A DNA stretch of 64,000 bases from Rhabditoides inermis (taxonomy: Eukaryota; Nematoda; Chromadorea; Rhabditida; Rhabditidae), in contig CAWZYM010000384.1 in NCBI GenBank assembly GCA_963966185.1, positions 684,001-748,000 on the forward strand, read 5' to 3'. Below, piece after piece: positions 1 through 11,914 of this stretch (position 1 is its first letter; the number at the start of each line of letters is the position of its first letter). Position numbers and translations under genes: made by a program. A model generated the notes under the pieces. That model had not been told where the DNA came from, made no database searches, and worked only from the letters and a program-made list of their open reading frames with translations.

Positions 1-112
1 TGAATTGAATATATGCTAGGGGCAGATATGGAATAGTTTGACTGGGCGCGGGGCGGTGGAGTGGTATGCTCGAGAGACTCACAGCGGCGGAAGCTTAGAC
101 TGCAATACCATT

Positions 113-143
<31 letters not shown>

Positions 144-959
144 CTCTCTCCTTCTCTCTCTCATTCTCTCTCTCTCTTTTCTGACATACTCCGATACGAA
201 GAATCGCGGCCTTGAGGAGGTACGTCTTGGTGTGGTTCTCTTCGGATAGTGGCAGGCCATCAACTGGAGGGAGGAGACTTCCGAGCGCGAGGTGGAAGAG
301 ATACGCACGGCTCGCCCTCTAAAACACAACACCTTGTTCCCCATACCCTCGCCATAGTTTTATTTCCAATATTTCAACTAGTTTTACTCTGGCATACGTA
401 ATTCTCTGGGTTATGGTATCGTATCGTAGCGGATGGTAATGTACCGTACTCACGCTGTAAAAGATATTTTTGGGCTGCATCGAGTTAGCGACGATGAGTG
501 AGCGGGCGGACACCACCGACCACGGGAGAGAGTGCACAGAAGGGATCTCCCTTCTAGAAAGAGGGAGGGAGAGAGAGATGGAAGGGGGGGGGGGAGGGGA
601 AGGGTAAGAGAGCAGGAGAGGCAGGGAGAGAGAGACTCACTGCGAAATGATTTTGAGAGCGTGCGAGTAGCTGTCCGGGAAGATATGCCGAGAGACACGG
701 CCGACCCAAGCCTGCATATCACGGATCGAGCAGGTCGTTGGCCTGCAATCATCCGACACTCATCGAGGGGCTGATAGCCAGCCAACCCACTCTATTCCCA
801 GGTCGAGCGAGTAGACGGCGGGGGCAGACGGATGCGACGGGACAGTCGACTATGAAAGAGGAGATGGAGAGGGGGGAGGCGGCAGCTAACCTTGGGGAGG
901 TGGAAGAAGTGGGAGGGAGGCGTGGGTCGCGGCATTCTACAACGAGAGAGCCGCTCCAT
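1..959 (-). CDS. Unrecognised protein, 5' part (3' end beyond the window)
   Basis: Seven phase-consistent exons on the minus strand: 891-959, 791-849, 641-742, 454-553, 190-318, 83-99 and 1-41, each bounded by GT/AG. They give about 172 residues and stay open at the window edge. The chosen ATG at 957-959 begins MERLSRCRMPRP; an in-frame ATG at 1053-1055 is a possible longer start. The product has a proline-rich N-terminus and then alternating helical hydrophobic stretches such as RASRAYLFHLALGSLLPP and TYLLKAAILRIG, which look alpha-solenoid-like. I do not recognise the family. Exon 6 is only 17 nt. The coding call rests on frame continuity across six introns, not on homology. Confidence 0.6.
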
Positions 960-1389
960 GACGCTGCCTGGTCGGCAGGGGGAAGGGGAGAGAGTGACCA
1001 GCTCTTCTCCCGCCAACCGCATATGACCTGCGTGATGACGTAATGAGACAATCACAATTCACTATTCAGAGACAACACATTATTCCAAATGCAGATTGAG
1101 GGACATAAAAGCAAATGAAGATAAGTCGTATCATATATGAAACATATTTCAAAGTACAGTGACGACACGACATTTTTTTAAAACTTGAAATGTTAATAGT
1201 CATTTACAACGTTTCTTGTAGCGCAATACGTAACATATAAATGCACTTGAATACCAATTATATTAGTGTTTTATGTTTTTTTTCGCGAGCCATATTATGT
1301 TGCAACTAATACTATTTCATTTGAATTATTTTGTTTATTTCATTTATTAAAAAATATTACAAATATTATTTTTATAACAAATTTTACAA
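960..1389. other. Intergenic, AT-rich
   Basis: This stretch lies between the start of the minus-strand gene at 1-959 and the stop codon of the CUB-type gene at 1390. It is AT-rich and contains no convincing exon. It should hold the 3' UTR of the CUB gene and the promoter of the gene at 1-959. Confidence 0.5.
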
Positions 1390-1839
1390 TTACACGTTAA
1401 CAAAAACAATTATGGCAAAATATATGAATCCTAGTCTGTAGATAGCATTTTTACTACCGAGTCCAATCACTTCGTACTCCACTCGAAACAGGACACTGAA
1501 ACGAGAAATAAAGAAAATTTTAGTACGTGAAAGAGTCTAATAGAGATAGATAGTAATTAGAAGATTTAATGATAGAGAGTTGTTCTACCTGCTTCCATCG
1601 ATAATCACAAATGCGTCATTAGCATCCAGTTGCAAACAATCGGGAACAGTTGTCATATTGCTGAAAAATGTAAGAGAATTCGTTCGTACAATCTAACGAC
1701 TCACGTTCTGTGTTCGTTTTTGTTGATGTTAGTGTTGAACCAGTCAACTGATGTGAGCTGTCCAGCGGGAGATGAGATCGGCGGGAAAAGAACGTCAATA
1801 AGAAGGTTCTCTGCAAAGAATCTCTCTCTATTTCTCTTT

Positions 1840-1877
<38 letters not shown>

Positions 1878-4800
1878 ATCTCTCTCTCTCTCTCACGATT
1901 AATATCAACATTTCGAAGCTCCACTCCGTTCGAATACAGCTGGGGTAGTATGGAGTACTGTAACTAATCGATAATTCAACAAATCGATGGATTCATCAAT
2001 ACCTGAACATCCTGCCAGGGGTAGGAGGGGTTGACGAAGACACCGCGAGAGCCAAGGATCAACGACCGCTGCTCGTTGTTGTCTGGAAGAGAGTATGGTG
2101 TGTGAATCATACAGGAAGATGTGGACAGGAGGAGAGAAGGGAGGGGGATGGGTGGGAGGACAGACTGACTGAGGTTGGCATGCATTGTCGCCTGTGTCCA
2201 CACTCCTCCGTTCACCGCGCGCATTGAAAGGGCGCGACAATTGCAGTGGAAAGAGCCGTTCCAAGTATAGGAGGCGAGGTTCGACCGACTGCAAAACGGA
2301 ATTTATTTAACAAAGAAAAACAATATATATAAAAAAAATATATGTTATGTATGTAGGAAACACACGTCAACTCAACGAGCAAGAGGGACGAATTGTCGAC
2401 GTCCAGAAGGCCTCCACACCACAGTTGAAGAGAAGTCGACTGGAATGCTCTCTTTCCCTTGCTATCTCTCTTCCCTCTCGCGTACATTACTCTCGAATTG
2501 AATGTCCTTCAGTTTCGTCGTCGTACTCTGTAGAACCGTTTCTCCCAGTAGAATCGTGAGCGGAGACGAAGAGATATTTATCTAAATCAACTGAGCATTG
2601 ATTAAATAATTTATAAATATGTATATTTTAATGATTTATGCATATAGTGGGTCCCCCGTTTTCGAGGACCAGCAAGGGGTTTTCGTCATTCTTTTATTAT
2701 GCACAGACGCATATCAAGCTCTCCCCGTTCCTACTTTCGAGACCATTGCGCACCATCCAGATTGGTTGACCGGTGTCGGTTGACCGAAATGTGACGCGAA
2801 ATTTATGGAAATGATCGGAAAATGAGCCCGCTCGGTACAGTATTCTTCTATCTAGGAACCGAAATAACTTTGTTCAGAGTTAATGCAATTGCACAAAATT
2901 TATATATGATGTTCCTGGATGGGTTGCCTACAAATCCCGGAGAGCATATTTTGAATAGCGTTTCTTAGAAGACAGATAATTAGCAAAATGTTAATTACAT
3001 GAGAGTTATATCTCGAATTCTAGTGACGGAATTTATCGATATCAAGTACCAGTGTTGTTAGGTTACCTATATGGACTTATTTGGGTCTTCACTTGGCGTA
3101 TTGCATGTTGTTGAATAGGAGTTCTTCCTTCGGGCATACATACTTCGCTAAATAACTTCACAGTGGGTTGTCGAAAACGGCTCAAACTTTGTCAGCAGAT
3201 GGTTTTCGACCCCCTCCACAACTCTCGGAGAGCACATTTGTCATTTTGTTTTCGCAAGTACCGTAATTTCATACGTTTTGATTGCAATCCGGGGAATGAG
3301 GCGCATTTACATAATTCTTCAATCTGTCTGCGTCATTTCTCGCGCCCGAAATAATTGCTGGCCCTCGAAAACAGGGGACCCACTATATAAACAAATATGT
3401 TTATGAATAAATAAATAAATAAATATGTTTATAATTAAACATCTTTACAAATAAAATGATTTATAAATATGTATATATAATATGCACCTGTATATCTTCA
3501 AGACCATTCATCAAATACGGCTTCGACTCTGTGATATTGTGGCGATCCAGCGCTAAAGCAATATTATTATATTCTGATCGATCGTCAGTAAAAAATAAAA
3601 AAGTCGATTTTACTCGATTTCAGTGTGAACACTGGAGAATCCCACATTTGTTCGACATCGGTTGGCGAAACCTGAAGAAAGATTAAATATTTCACATCAT
3701 TTGTTTCACTTACCATGAACACAGTATTTCCTGTCAGTTTCTTTTCTCGTGTAGCTGAACACCCGAGGACGTTTTCCAGTCTGAAATCCGCATCTTATTT
3801 TTCCAGAAACCAAGAGAATCCTACCTTCCCAGATATGTAGAGGTGATCGAATCTCCATCGTATACCTCAAAAATCACAATGATAGGCTTTACTACGAATG
3901 CAGGACAAATTAAAAGTATACTATAATATTTCTATACTACCATATTATCATATGAAATACATGCGAAAGGAAAAACAGCCACCATAATATTGGTGTTGTT
4001 GGGTTGGCTGAAAGCGTGTGGCTGGCTGATGCAAAGATCTTCCGAGGAAGGAAAACGAACGAGGAGAGCTCCTGAAGGATATCGTTGGTCTTTCACTTAT
4101 ATTTATCTCTCCTACGATTTTCTTAGATGAAGAGAGGGATGGATATCGATAGATAGTTAATAAATAGAGAGGGAGAGAGAGGGAGAGAGGGAGGGGTATG
4201 GTGAGAGAGGGAGAGAGAGAGAGAAGGGAGAATTGCATACCTTTGCTACTTCCCATCGCTCCTTGAAAGGGAATCCACGAAGACATCTCACGCGTCAGAT
4301 TCGCTGAACCAAATTACAAATTATTTATGAACTAGTAAAAAAGTTTCTAGAAACTTCTAACCTGTGTAAGTGTGAAGTGGATGAATAGGGTAAGTGTCCC
4401 AAGTGACATTACACGCAAAAGAAGATGTGTTGCTGGAAAATAAATACGTTTTTTTTTAAATGTTAGTAGCATGTCACGCATAAGTACAGAAAACGATGAA
4501 TATCACTGTGTGATGAGACTAATAGCTAACTTACTCCGATCTCGTCATTAGGATGTTGACCGTAGCTTGCGGGGGTGCTACCATCAGAGTCATGTAGCTT
4601 CCGTTAGACAACCTGCAATGTCTCCCTCGACCTCCTCTATTTCGCTCCCTTTCAATCAATAAATCAATTAATCATTAAACACGCACGTGTCGATTCCGTC
4701 AGTGTGTGTGATGTTGATCTGAGAGTTGGGGGCCTGGACGCTGACTGTTATGAGAACAGCCACAGAGGGAGGCATCGACAACTGCAAACTGGCTATCAGT

Positions 4801-5325
4801 GAAACGTATCAACGATTGTTTTCTAAAGAGATGTTCTTCTAGATACATGGTTGTGATTCACACTATCAGTTCCATAGTCGATTTTCGTATTTCTGTTTTT
4901 TTTTCTTTTAGAAAACATTGTGTTGTTCTACCGAATGACGTTTTACAGAAATTAAAATAAATAAATAAAGTCTCAAGGGTATTCCGAAATGTTACTTGAT
5001 CTCACTCTCACATGCAGTATCTACTATGTAAGATTTTCAAGTGTCGAGGTTAGAAGTACGTCGAAATCTCACATCCACTCTATAGGTGAACGGTCCGAGA
5101 TTGTCAGAGTCCGAGAGATTTGCGCCCACACTCCCACTAGGGATCTTGGAAACATCAACAGGAGAGTAGACGGACTGTGCTGGAAGAAAGAGAAAGGAAG
5201 AGGAGAGAGTGAGAGGGAGAAGAGAGAGAGAGAGAGAGAGAGAGGGAGGGAGGGAGAGAGGGAGGATAGTGATTCTTACCAGTTACAGATGCAACAAGAA
5301 CTAGACAAGCGAGAAGAGACGGCAT
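1390..5325 (-). CDS. Secreted CUB-type domain protein, probably membrane- or GPI-anchored
   Basis: Nineteen exons: 5280-5325, 5073-5179, 4687-4781, 4535-4612, 4362-4432, 4241-4303, 3961-4071, 3825-3891, 3714-3780, 3614-3671, 3488-3552, 2486-2581, 2372-2439, 2170-2288, 2003-2082, 1897-1939, 1705-1810, 1589-1660 and 1390-1495. They total 1518 nt, or 505 aa. Residues 1-16 (MPSLLACLVLVASVTA) are a signal peptide. The ectodomain carries many N-glycosylation sequons. Around residue 198 there is a CUB-like core: VYDGDSITSTYLG, then a Cys and TGNTVFM. The protein ends in a short hydrophobic tail (LGFIYFAIIVFVNV) right before the stop, as expected of a GPI signal or a tail anchor. The intron between 3488 and 2581 hosts a TIR transposon. 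No specific orthologue is recognised. Confidence 0.75.
2645..3385. mobile_element. Non-autonomous TIR DNA transposon (pogo/mariner-like) in a CUB-gene intron
   Basis: A 741-bp unit is bounded by 29-bp terminal inverted repeats at 2645-2673 and 3357-3385 that differ at two positions. The outer sequence TAGTGGGTCCCCCGTTTTCG matches its inverted partner apart from one C/T change. TA dinucleotides flank both ends, as expected of a TA target-site duplication. The TIR resembles pogo/Tigger-type ends. No transposase frame is present inside, so it would depend on an enzyme supplied elsewhere. It lies wholly within the intron between exons 3488-3552 and 2486-2581. Confidence 0.8.
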
Positions 5326-5517
5326 AGCGAGACTCCGCCGACTGTGAATTGTCTCCTTATGGATCGGCAGACTGATAAGACGTATCACAAAAAGGGAAGG
5401 CATTTCGAAGAGGAATCAGAAAGCAACGGAACTGTTTGCCAGTGTGAATCACAACCTTACATCTATGTTTAAATCTTTTTTTTTTTACAGATAAAAAACT
5501 GTTTAAATATCACTTAC

Positions 5518-5719
5518 GTATCCATTGAAGTAGATAGTGGTGAGGTCGCTACTAGTCATATCCATCGTATACACCCCTCCTGGCCTATCCGGCTCTGCCT
5601 TTCCCGTATAGTTGACATGAGCCGTGTGCGGGAGCTCCGCTGAAATCGCGCATCCATACGTTTCAGTTCGTGATACGTTTCTCACCTGTCACGAAAGCGA
5701 CTAACAACAGAAGGAGCAT
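5518..5719 (-). CDS. Alternative first-exon module (second signal peptide) for the CUB-type gene
   Basis: Two exons, 5686-5719 and 5518-5639, encode a second signal peptide (MLLLLLVAFVTA) and 41 further residues including a VNYTG sequon. The splice phases match those of the 5280-5325/5073-5179 pair exactly: phase 1 after the signal peptide and phase 0 at the end. Either pair can therefore join in frame to exon 4687-4781. The phase-0 end here cannot enter the 5073-5179 exon in frame, which argues for mutually exclusive use from separate promoters. A truncated duplicate is the alternative. Confidence 0.6.
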
Positions 5720-6027
5720 GTGGGTTGTGATTGTGAGAGATGAGTGAGAGCATGTGTGATAAGCGTGTTATCAATGCACGTTGGAGCAAGGATCGCCGAA
5801 ATGACTCACACGTCCAATTCCTTTTTGAACGATTGCTTCTTCCCGAGATAGGAATGAGTTTTGATTCGCTCGCATCTTTTCTTGATCTCTATTACTTTAT
5901 TTTTAAACATGTAACAGCAAGATATGCAAGTGTCTTACAATTAGAAGTTAATAAAATCATTTTCACTATAACAACCCGTCGGCTTTTGTAATAATTTATT
6001 TTACAATAAGCTAAATAATGCTTAGGT
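5720..6027. other. Intergenic
   Basis: Between the upstream start of the CUB-type gene and the stop of the next minus-strand gene. I see no exon. It should hold the promoter of the alternative first-exon module and the 3' UTR of the 6028-7330 gene. Confidence 0.5.
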
Positions 6028-6126
6028 TTAGACAATAAACGCATCGAGAACGGCCTCGTCTCTCGGTAGATCGGATGTTGTCGTGAGCGGACTGAAAACA
6101 ATACTCTCTCCCTCCTCTCTCTCTCC

Positions 6127-6174
<48 letters not shown>

Positions 6175-6624
6175 CTTCTCACAATCTTTTTCCCTCTCCC
6201 TCTCTATCACTATTTCTTTCTCTCTCATTCTCTCCCCATCTCCCTACCTGAACATTGCAGTGCTGGCTGGACTGGAAAGGGAGAGTGCGAGGTGAGAGCG
6301 GTCCGGCCCCGCCCATGCAGGCCCCGCCCCCTCGGAGTGACCTCGCAGCGAGTGGAAAGGACGGAGATGAAACGAATCGTCCACGTCCATCATTGGGAGA
6401 GAGTCGTCAAAGACTAGAAGGAAAAGTGACAAATAGAATGGAAAGAAGGGGGAGAGAGAGAGGGGGGAGAGGAGAGAGAGGAAGAGAGGAAGAGAGGAAG
6501 AGAGAGAGAGAGTGTGAGAGAGAGAGGAGAGAGACGAATAGAGAGGAAGAGAGGGGAAGAGAGGAAGAGAGAGGAAAAGAGAGAGAAAGATGATGAGAGA
6601 GAGAGGAAGAGATGATGAGAGAGA

Positions 6625-6674
<50 letters not shown>

Positions 6675-7330
6675 TGCTCTTACCGGACGACGTGGAATCA
6701 ATGTCGATGAGACCGGTGGGCAGAATGCGAGACGACAGACTGAATGCTTTCGAGATGCGCAGCCTGAAAAGCCACGAAGGGATGGACAGAAGAGAGGATG
6801 GACACACCTCATGATATACTCTCTCTTCAGTACACTGAGTTTCCTCTTGCTGAGTCCAGTGTCTGTATATACCGCGGGGAAGAGAGAGGGGCAGAAGTAG
6901 TCGCGTAGGATCCACAGATTGAACGACAGCCACGATGCTAAACAGAACAATTTACTTTATAAACGATACTTGTTATTTTAAAATTATTGTATTGCGTGGC
7001 TTGTCCGAAACAGGATGTATTCATATTTAAGTATTATTGCTTGTTTGATATAAATAAATCAGACAACAACAAAACTCACCTAAACACAATAATCCGAAAG
7101 CGAGATAGAGCACATCTCGGTGCTCATTCAAATTGGGGAGAATCTTGGACTGAAACGAACCGACTCAAAGCATGTTTATACTACAAGAAACACAAGAAGC
7201 GGCGCTCAAAGCAGTATAAACATGACTACTTTACTACTGACGAGAAAGTTAAAATGCTCCCACAATCACTACTAGTTCACAAATTAAGCTCCCACTTTCT
7301 CACCTCGGCAGACGAATCCACGGGAAGCAT
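6028..7330 (-). CDS. Small single-pass membrane protein of unknown function
   Basis: Exons 7304-7330, 7080-7149, 6808-6937, 6684-6763, 6248-6413 and 6028-6091 total 537 nt, or 178 aa. The product starts MLPVDSSAESKILPN. It has one hydrophobic segment (VLYLAFGLLCLASW, near residues 22-35) followed by a basic stretch (LSKRKLSVLKREYIMR), then a Ser/Asp-rich tail. The 6248-6413 exon contains a GGGGGCGGGGCC-rich stretch resembling introns elsewhere in the window. A 70-80-nt intron could therefore be removed from it, which would change the C-terminus. I do not recognise the family. The large (GA)n tract around 6440-6670 is intronic. Confidence 0.55.
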
Positions 7331-7611
7331 TCTCTCACACTACTCCATATCCCCTTTCATCTCCTCTACCCTTTTCTCTACTCTTCTCTCTCTCCCTCTC
7401 TCTCCGACTGATTGAAAAGCCATCTTCTCAAAAGGCATCACTCGAACTCGAAACGTTCACACAACCTCATCTTAAATCTATATCTTCAGAAACACAACAA
7501 CAAACAATCAATGAGAGACTTCCGAAAATCGAAAGAAGGGGCCGGATGTCAATGCATAATTGTCAGAGTCATTCCACTAGTCACTCCGGCGTCTATGATT
7601 ATTCTATTATG

Positions 7612-7650
<39 letters not shown>

Positions 7651-7958
7651 TTTGCTCTTCTCTATTTCTAATAGAATCACCCCTCCGCCCCTTCCCAAAA
7701 TTAGCTTTCTTCTCTCACGCACAAATCATTTATTACCATTCACGAATAGATCACTGTACATACATGGGTACATATACTTTTCTGAAGAGATCAAAAATGC
7801 GCACTGGTATACAGCCAATTCATACACTAATTAAGGTAAGTATCGAGGATGAGATTTCACACACATACACGGGGTCAAATTATCTATTGGCAAATGGGGT
7901 GAATAAAGATCTTTTTGGTCAAGTCTAAGATTCTTTGGAATTGTTATGCTCATTGTTT
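7331..7958. other. Intergenic with (CT)n tract and candidate polyA signal
   Basis: Lies between two minus-strand genes. It contains a (CT)n run near 7615-7648. At 7729-7734 the minus strand reads AATAAA, 225 nt downstream of the acyltransferase stop codon, and this is the likely polyadenylation signal of that gene. No exon was recognised. Confidence 0.5.
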
Positions 7959-9578
7959 CTACTCGACCTTCTTCAGGGACGACTTGAAGCTGAAAAGAGA
8001 ATGCCATCATCCTCCCTTCTCTCTCTCTCCGCTCTCTCTCACCTGTCAATGATGACCCACTCGACTCCTCCGTACACCTTGTATGCTCCGACGAAGAATG
8101 CGGTCACAGCCGCGCCCCACACCATGTGCATAGACAGAGAGAAGAACGCACACATCCACACCTACAATACAATCAATCGAGCCATCATTCGAAAGGAATC
8201 GTTATATCTGAATATGGCAACACAATCTTGGTAAACCTACAACGCACATCGGCTCGAAAATACTGTAATTGAAAAAGAAAATCGAGCGGACAGGAACAAA
8301 TCAAATGGTCGCTGGATTTTCAAAAGTATTTTTTTTACCCAATACATCTCTCTCTCTCTCTGTCACCATTACACCCGTTATGTTTATTATTTGAAACAAT
8401 CAATACTAATAAATAAAGCACTAACCACGGTGACGCTGCACCAGAAGGCGACAATGGCGGCCCGCGCGAGACGCTTCTTCACATCCAACTGAAACACACA
8501 CATACACATATCAATGAAAACATAATGAAAAAAGATAAATGAAGAGATACTTACCCCGTACACCTCTCCATTCTCCGTCTGTTCAAACTCGCGCACCGAA
8601 GGCTCCTTGGAGTAGAAACTGCAAGACAAGCACTCTCCTTCCCCCCTCTCCTCCTCCTGCTCCTCACCCCCTCAGCTTCTCCTCCTTCTCCTTCCACCTC
8701 TCCACCAGCCACGCAGCCAGCGCCTCGTCCGATTCCGGAAGAGACGACACAGGGATCTTTATCACCTAAACAATCACAATGTATGCCCGTCTATCGGTTG
8801 GTGAGCAACAACGCACACTGCCTTCTCTACACTATAGCCGGCGCCAGCGTGTGATTCGCTCCGGCTTCGCACACTACCGTAAACTAGTATCCACAGTACT
8901 CTCTACTGTATACCGTACCTGATACTGCACATTCTTCGGAGCCGCGCCCTGAGTGACGAGATCGATCTGGAAGAGAGAAATTAAGAACCAATAAAATAGA
9001 TACATCAGAAATTGCTAATATGATAGATTTTTTTTTACGAATCTTTAAATCCATAAAATTTCTAAAATGCATACCTCGGTCTGGACGATACTGTCGACGT
9101 ATCCGACAGAGACGTCGTAGATATACTCCAGATATCCCGCTGAAACACAACACATTTTGCAAAAATTACAATAATTCCAATATTTGCATTACAAAAACAC
9201 GAAAAAAAGACAATAAAATTATAACTTATAGCGTAGATCGAGCACAACTCAGGTTGAAAGACTAAATTGATCATACATTTTACCTACTGAAATGTGGTAA
9301 TGAGAAAAAAAAACAATTAACTGATTTAGTGAAAACGCATCGCTAACTTCCACTCTTCCACATTCAATCATATTCCAAAAATTGAACGGAATTGAGTTAA
9401 ACAGAGAGTGGTTTGAAACTTGATCTACAGCAAGTCTACAGCAGTCTACAGCAAGTCTACAGCAAGTCTACAGCAAGCAATACCCACCGTTCCTCATCCT
9501 CTGCACCATATGCACGAATCCAGTGGTCTTGGGGTGGACGAGGTAGTCATAGTGGGGCAGGCCCTGTACAAGAAATCA

Positions 9579-9654
<76 letters not shown>

Positions 9655-10428
9655 CTCACCTTTCCCTCCGCATACACCTTGCTCCTCTGGGTAGCCTTGG
9701 GACACTTGTCTGTGCCTTCCGGAAACAACAGCAGCTGAAATGGTTTTTGGGGTTATCAGGGAATCAGATCAAAAATAAGCTTCAAAAACATTCTTGCGAA
9801 AAACCCTCCAACCGCCCGGAGAATACAACAGGAAAAGTATACCATAAAACCACGACTTCTACGCAACACAGCCATTCCAAACCATTCTAGAGTTGTAACA
9901 TGCAATCGGTTAACACCCCCCCCCCTCCCAATCGATGAACGGTACAAGACCCACCTGATAGCATCCGCTGTGGCGGTAGTAGTCGAGGAGTGTCTCGACC
10001 CTCTTCCCGTCGGCGGCGAAGGCCCGGTCGAGGAACATGTAGCAGTTGCAAGCCATCGCCCAGCCTGCATTCATCCATACACATCACACTCCACTCACAC
10101 AACGTCGCCAGTCATATTTGGTGGTTGGGTTGAATCGATGGAGTGTGCCCATCATATACAATGAGAATACAACCATCTAGAAACAAACACATCGAATAAT
10201 CATCCACACGATCAAACGTGGTCAAGTTATCATTCAAGTATAAGCATCACCTAGTTATCAAATTCTGTTTTCAAGATAAAAGTCTGACCTGCGCCTGGGA
10301 CGAACTTGAGCATTGCCTTGAGAGAGATCTTCTCGGAAGTGAGCAGCCACGGATCCATCTGATAGAGGGCATTCCAGAAGAAGAGCCAGTCGAGACGGGT
10401 GCTGCAACCAATCAACCAATCACTCCTC

Positions 10429-10475
<47 letters not shown>

Positions 10476-10702
10476 GCTCTCTCCCTCCTTCCCTCCTCCT
10501 CCTCCTCCTCCTCCCCCCTTCCCCACCGATGGTTCATGATGATGATGGCAGGTCTGTCCGCGTCTATCCGATCGCCCTTCACTGTCACAGTCGACCCGAA
10601 CATCACTTCCATCAGCGTCTTCAATCAAAACACACCCATTCAATTGTTCTCATATGGTATGTGACGTTTTGTTTCGATAACAAGATTTGGAACAACCATA
10701 GC

Positions 10703-10779
<77 letters not shown>

Positions 10780-11041
10780 CGACTCACAGCAGGCATGACG
10801 AGCCAGACTCCCACTAGCCGATCGACGATCCGTCTGCAAGAGAGAGAGAGGGATATCGTTATTATCCCAACCATATCCAACAAAGATTTTTTGAGGGAAC
10901 TGTCATTACGAAAAGTAATTTTAACATTACGATTAAAAACAACTGACCTGTACAGGGTGGGCTTGAGCCAGATGAGAGGAATGAGGAAGGAGAGGATGTA
11001 GAAGGAACTGAAACGAGATTCTCTCTCTCCCTCTCTCTCCT

Positions 11042-11088
<47 letters not shown>

Positions 11089-11193
11089 CCCTCCCTACCC
11101 GAACAGACTGCTGAGCAGCATGAGAGCCCCGAATGCCCATCCGACGGCCCTCTGCCTCAGTGGCAGTGGATACTTCAATACCGGCGGCTCCAT
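7959..11193 (-). CDS. LCLAT1: Lysocardiolipin acyltransferase 1-type ER acyltransferase, copy A
   Basis: Fifteen exons: 11099-11193, 10948-11007, 10788-10833, 10527-10618, 10289-10401, 9955-10064, 9660-9734, 9488-9563, 9075-9139, 8919-8966, 8668-8765, 8555-8618, 8426-8488, 8043-8161 and 7959-7989. They encode 384 aa. The family (PlsC/AGPAT) transfers acyl groups to lysophospholipids at the ER or mitochondria-associated membrane. Visible motifs are the catalytic NHRTRLDW (NHx4D), GAGWAMAC, and FPEGTD (motif III), followed by HPKTTGF and the LCLAT-type FY segment after a Lys/Glu-rich WKEKEEKLRG. There is an N-terminal hydrophobic segment (LSSLFGSFYILSFLIP) and two near the C-terminus. The protein ends KKVE, a KKxx ER-retrieval signal. 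It is a tandem paralogue of copy B immediately upstream. Confidence 0.93.
10691..10780. repeat. (CAA)n microsatellite
   Basis: About thirty perfect CAA units lie in the intron between exons 10788-10833 and 10527-10618 of acyltransferase copy A. A shorter run of the same unit sits at 14371-14410 in a different intron of copy B. The two are therefore not simply an inherited repeat at one position. Confidence 0.95.
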
Positions 11194-11914
11194 CCGCCCC
11201 CTCAAAACAATCATCAATCCATGTATCAAGCGCACTTTCATTCTATTGGAGATATATGGAACAGCTGAGCAGTATCACATATATGACAACAGTGATTACG
11301 TGAATAATAACAACAATAACAGTGTAACAGCACAACACAACAACATAAAATATAACAAATATGAAACACACAACAACACTCACTGTCCGTTTAGCTGTAT
11401 GAGAGTGAGTGAGAGTGGGAGAGGGGAGAGAGAGGGGAGAGAAAGAATGCATTATGTGGGAAGCGAGATCACAACCAATCATTCTCACTTGCACTCTCTC
11501 GCAACAAACTACAATATTCAATATGCAACGAACGCACTACCTTGAATCACACATCTATGTCAAACAGACACAAAGATCCCAATTAGATTACCAGTAAAAA
11601 GTCAAGGTCATAGAAAAGCAAGCGTTAGATATTTTTTTGGGAGATGGCAACCCGTTGAGAGCAGTGCAGTGCAAAACAGGATTAAATATAATATCTTTAT
11701 AATTTTAAATTCATGCAAACGACTAAATGAGCATAAAAACAGCGACTAGATCAACGAATAGGGTACGGCACGACACGTAGCATGATAGAAATATCAATAT
11801 AATGAATAATAAAGCTCTGTACATAATCAATCGAAAAATCAATCAATACATCACTTCAACAGCAAATTGACTATACTAGAGATCTGTGAGAGTGAGAGGG
11901 GATATGCGCTTGCT
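11194..11914. other. Intergenic between the tandem acyltransferases
   Basis: About 720 bp separate the ATG of copy A from the stop of copy B. The stretch includes AT-rich sequence and a short (GA)n-like patch near 11410-11445. No exon is visible. It must contain the 3' end signals of copy B and the promoter of copy A. Confidence 0.5.

Noticed and set aside
6083..6933. Long Ser/Leu-rich and Arg/Glu-rich open frames on both strands
   Set aside because: They are readings of (CT)n/(GA)n repeats, which stay open in every frame. The real exons here are the small ones listed for the 6028-7330 gene.
10621..10883. Poly-Leu, poly-Cys and poly-Asn frames
   Set aside because: These come from the (CAA)n microsatellite in an acyltransferase intron, not from a coding homopolymer.
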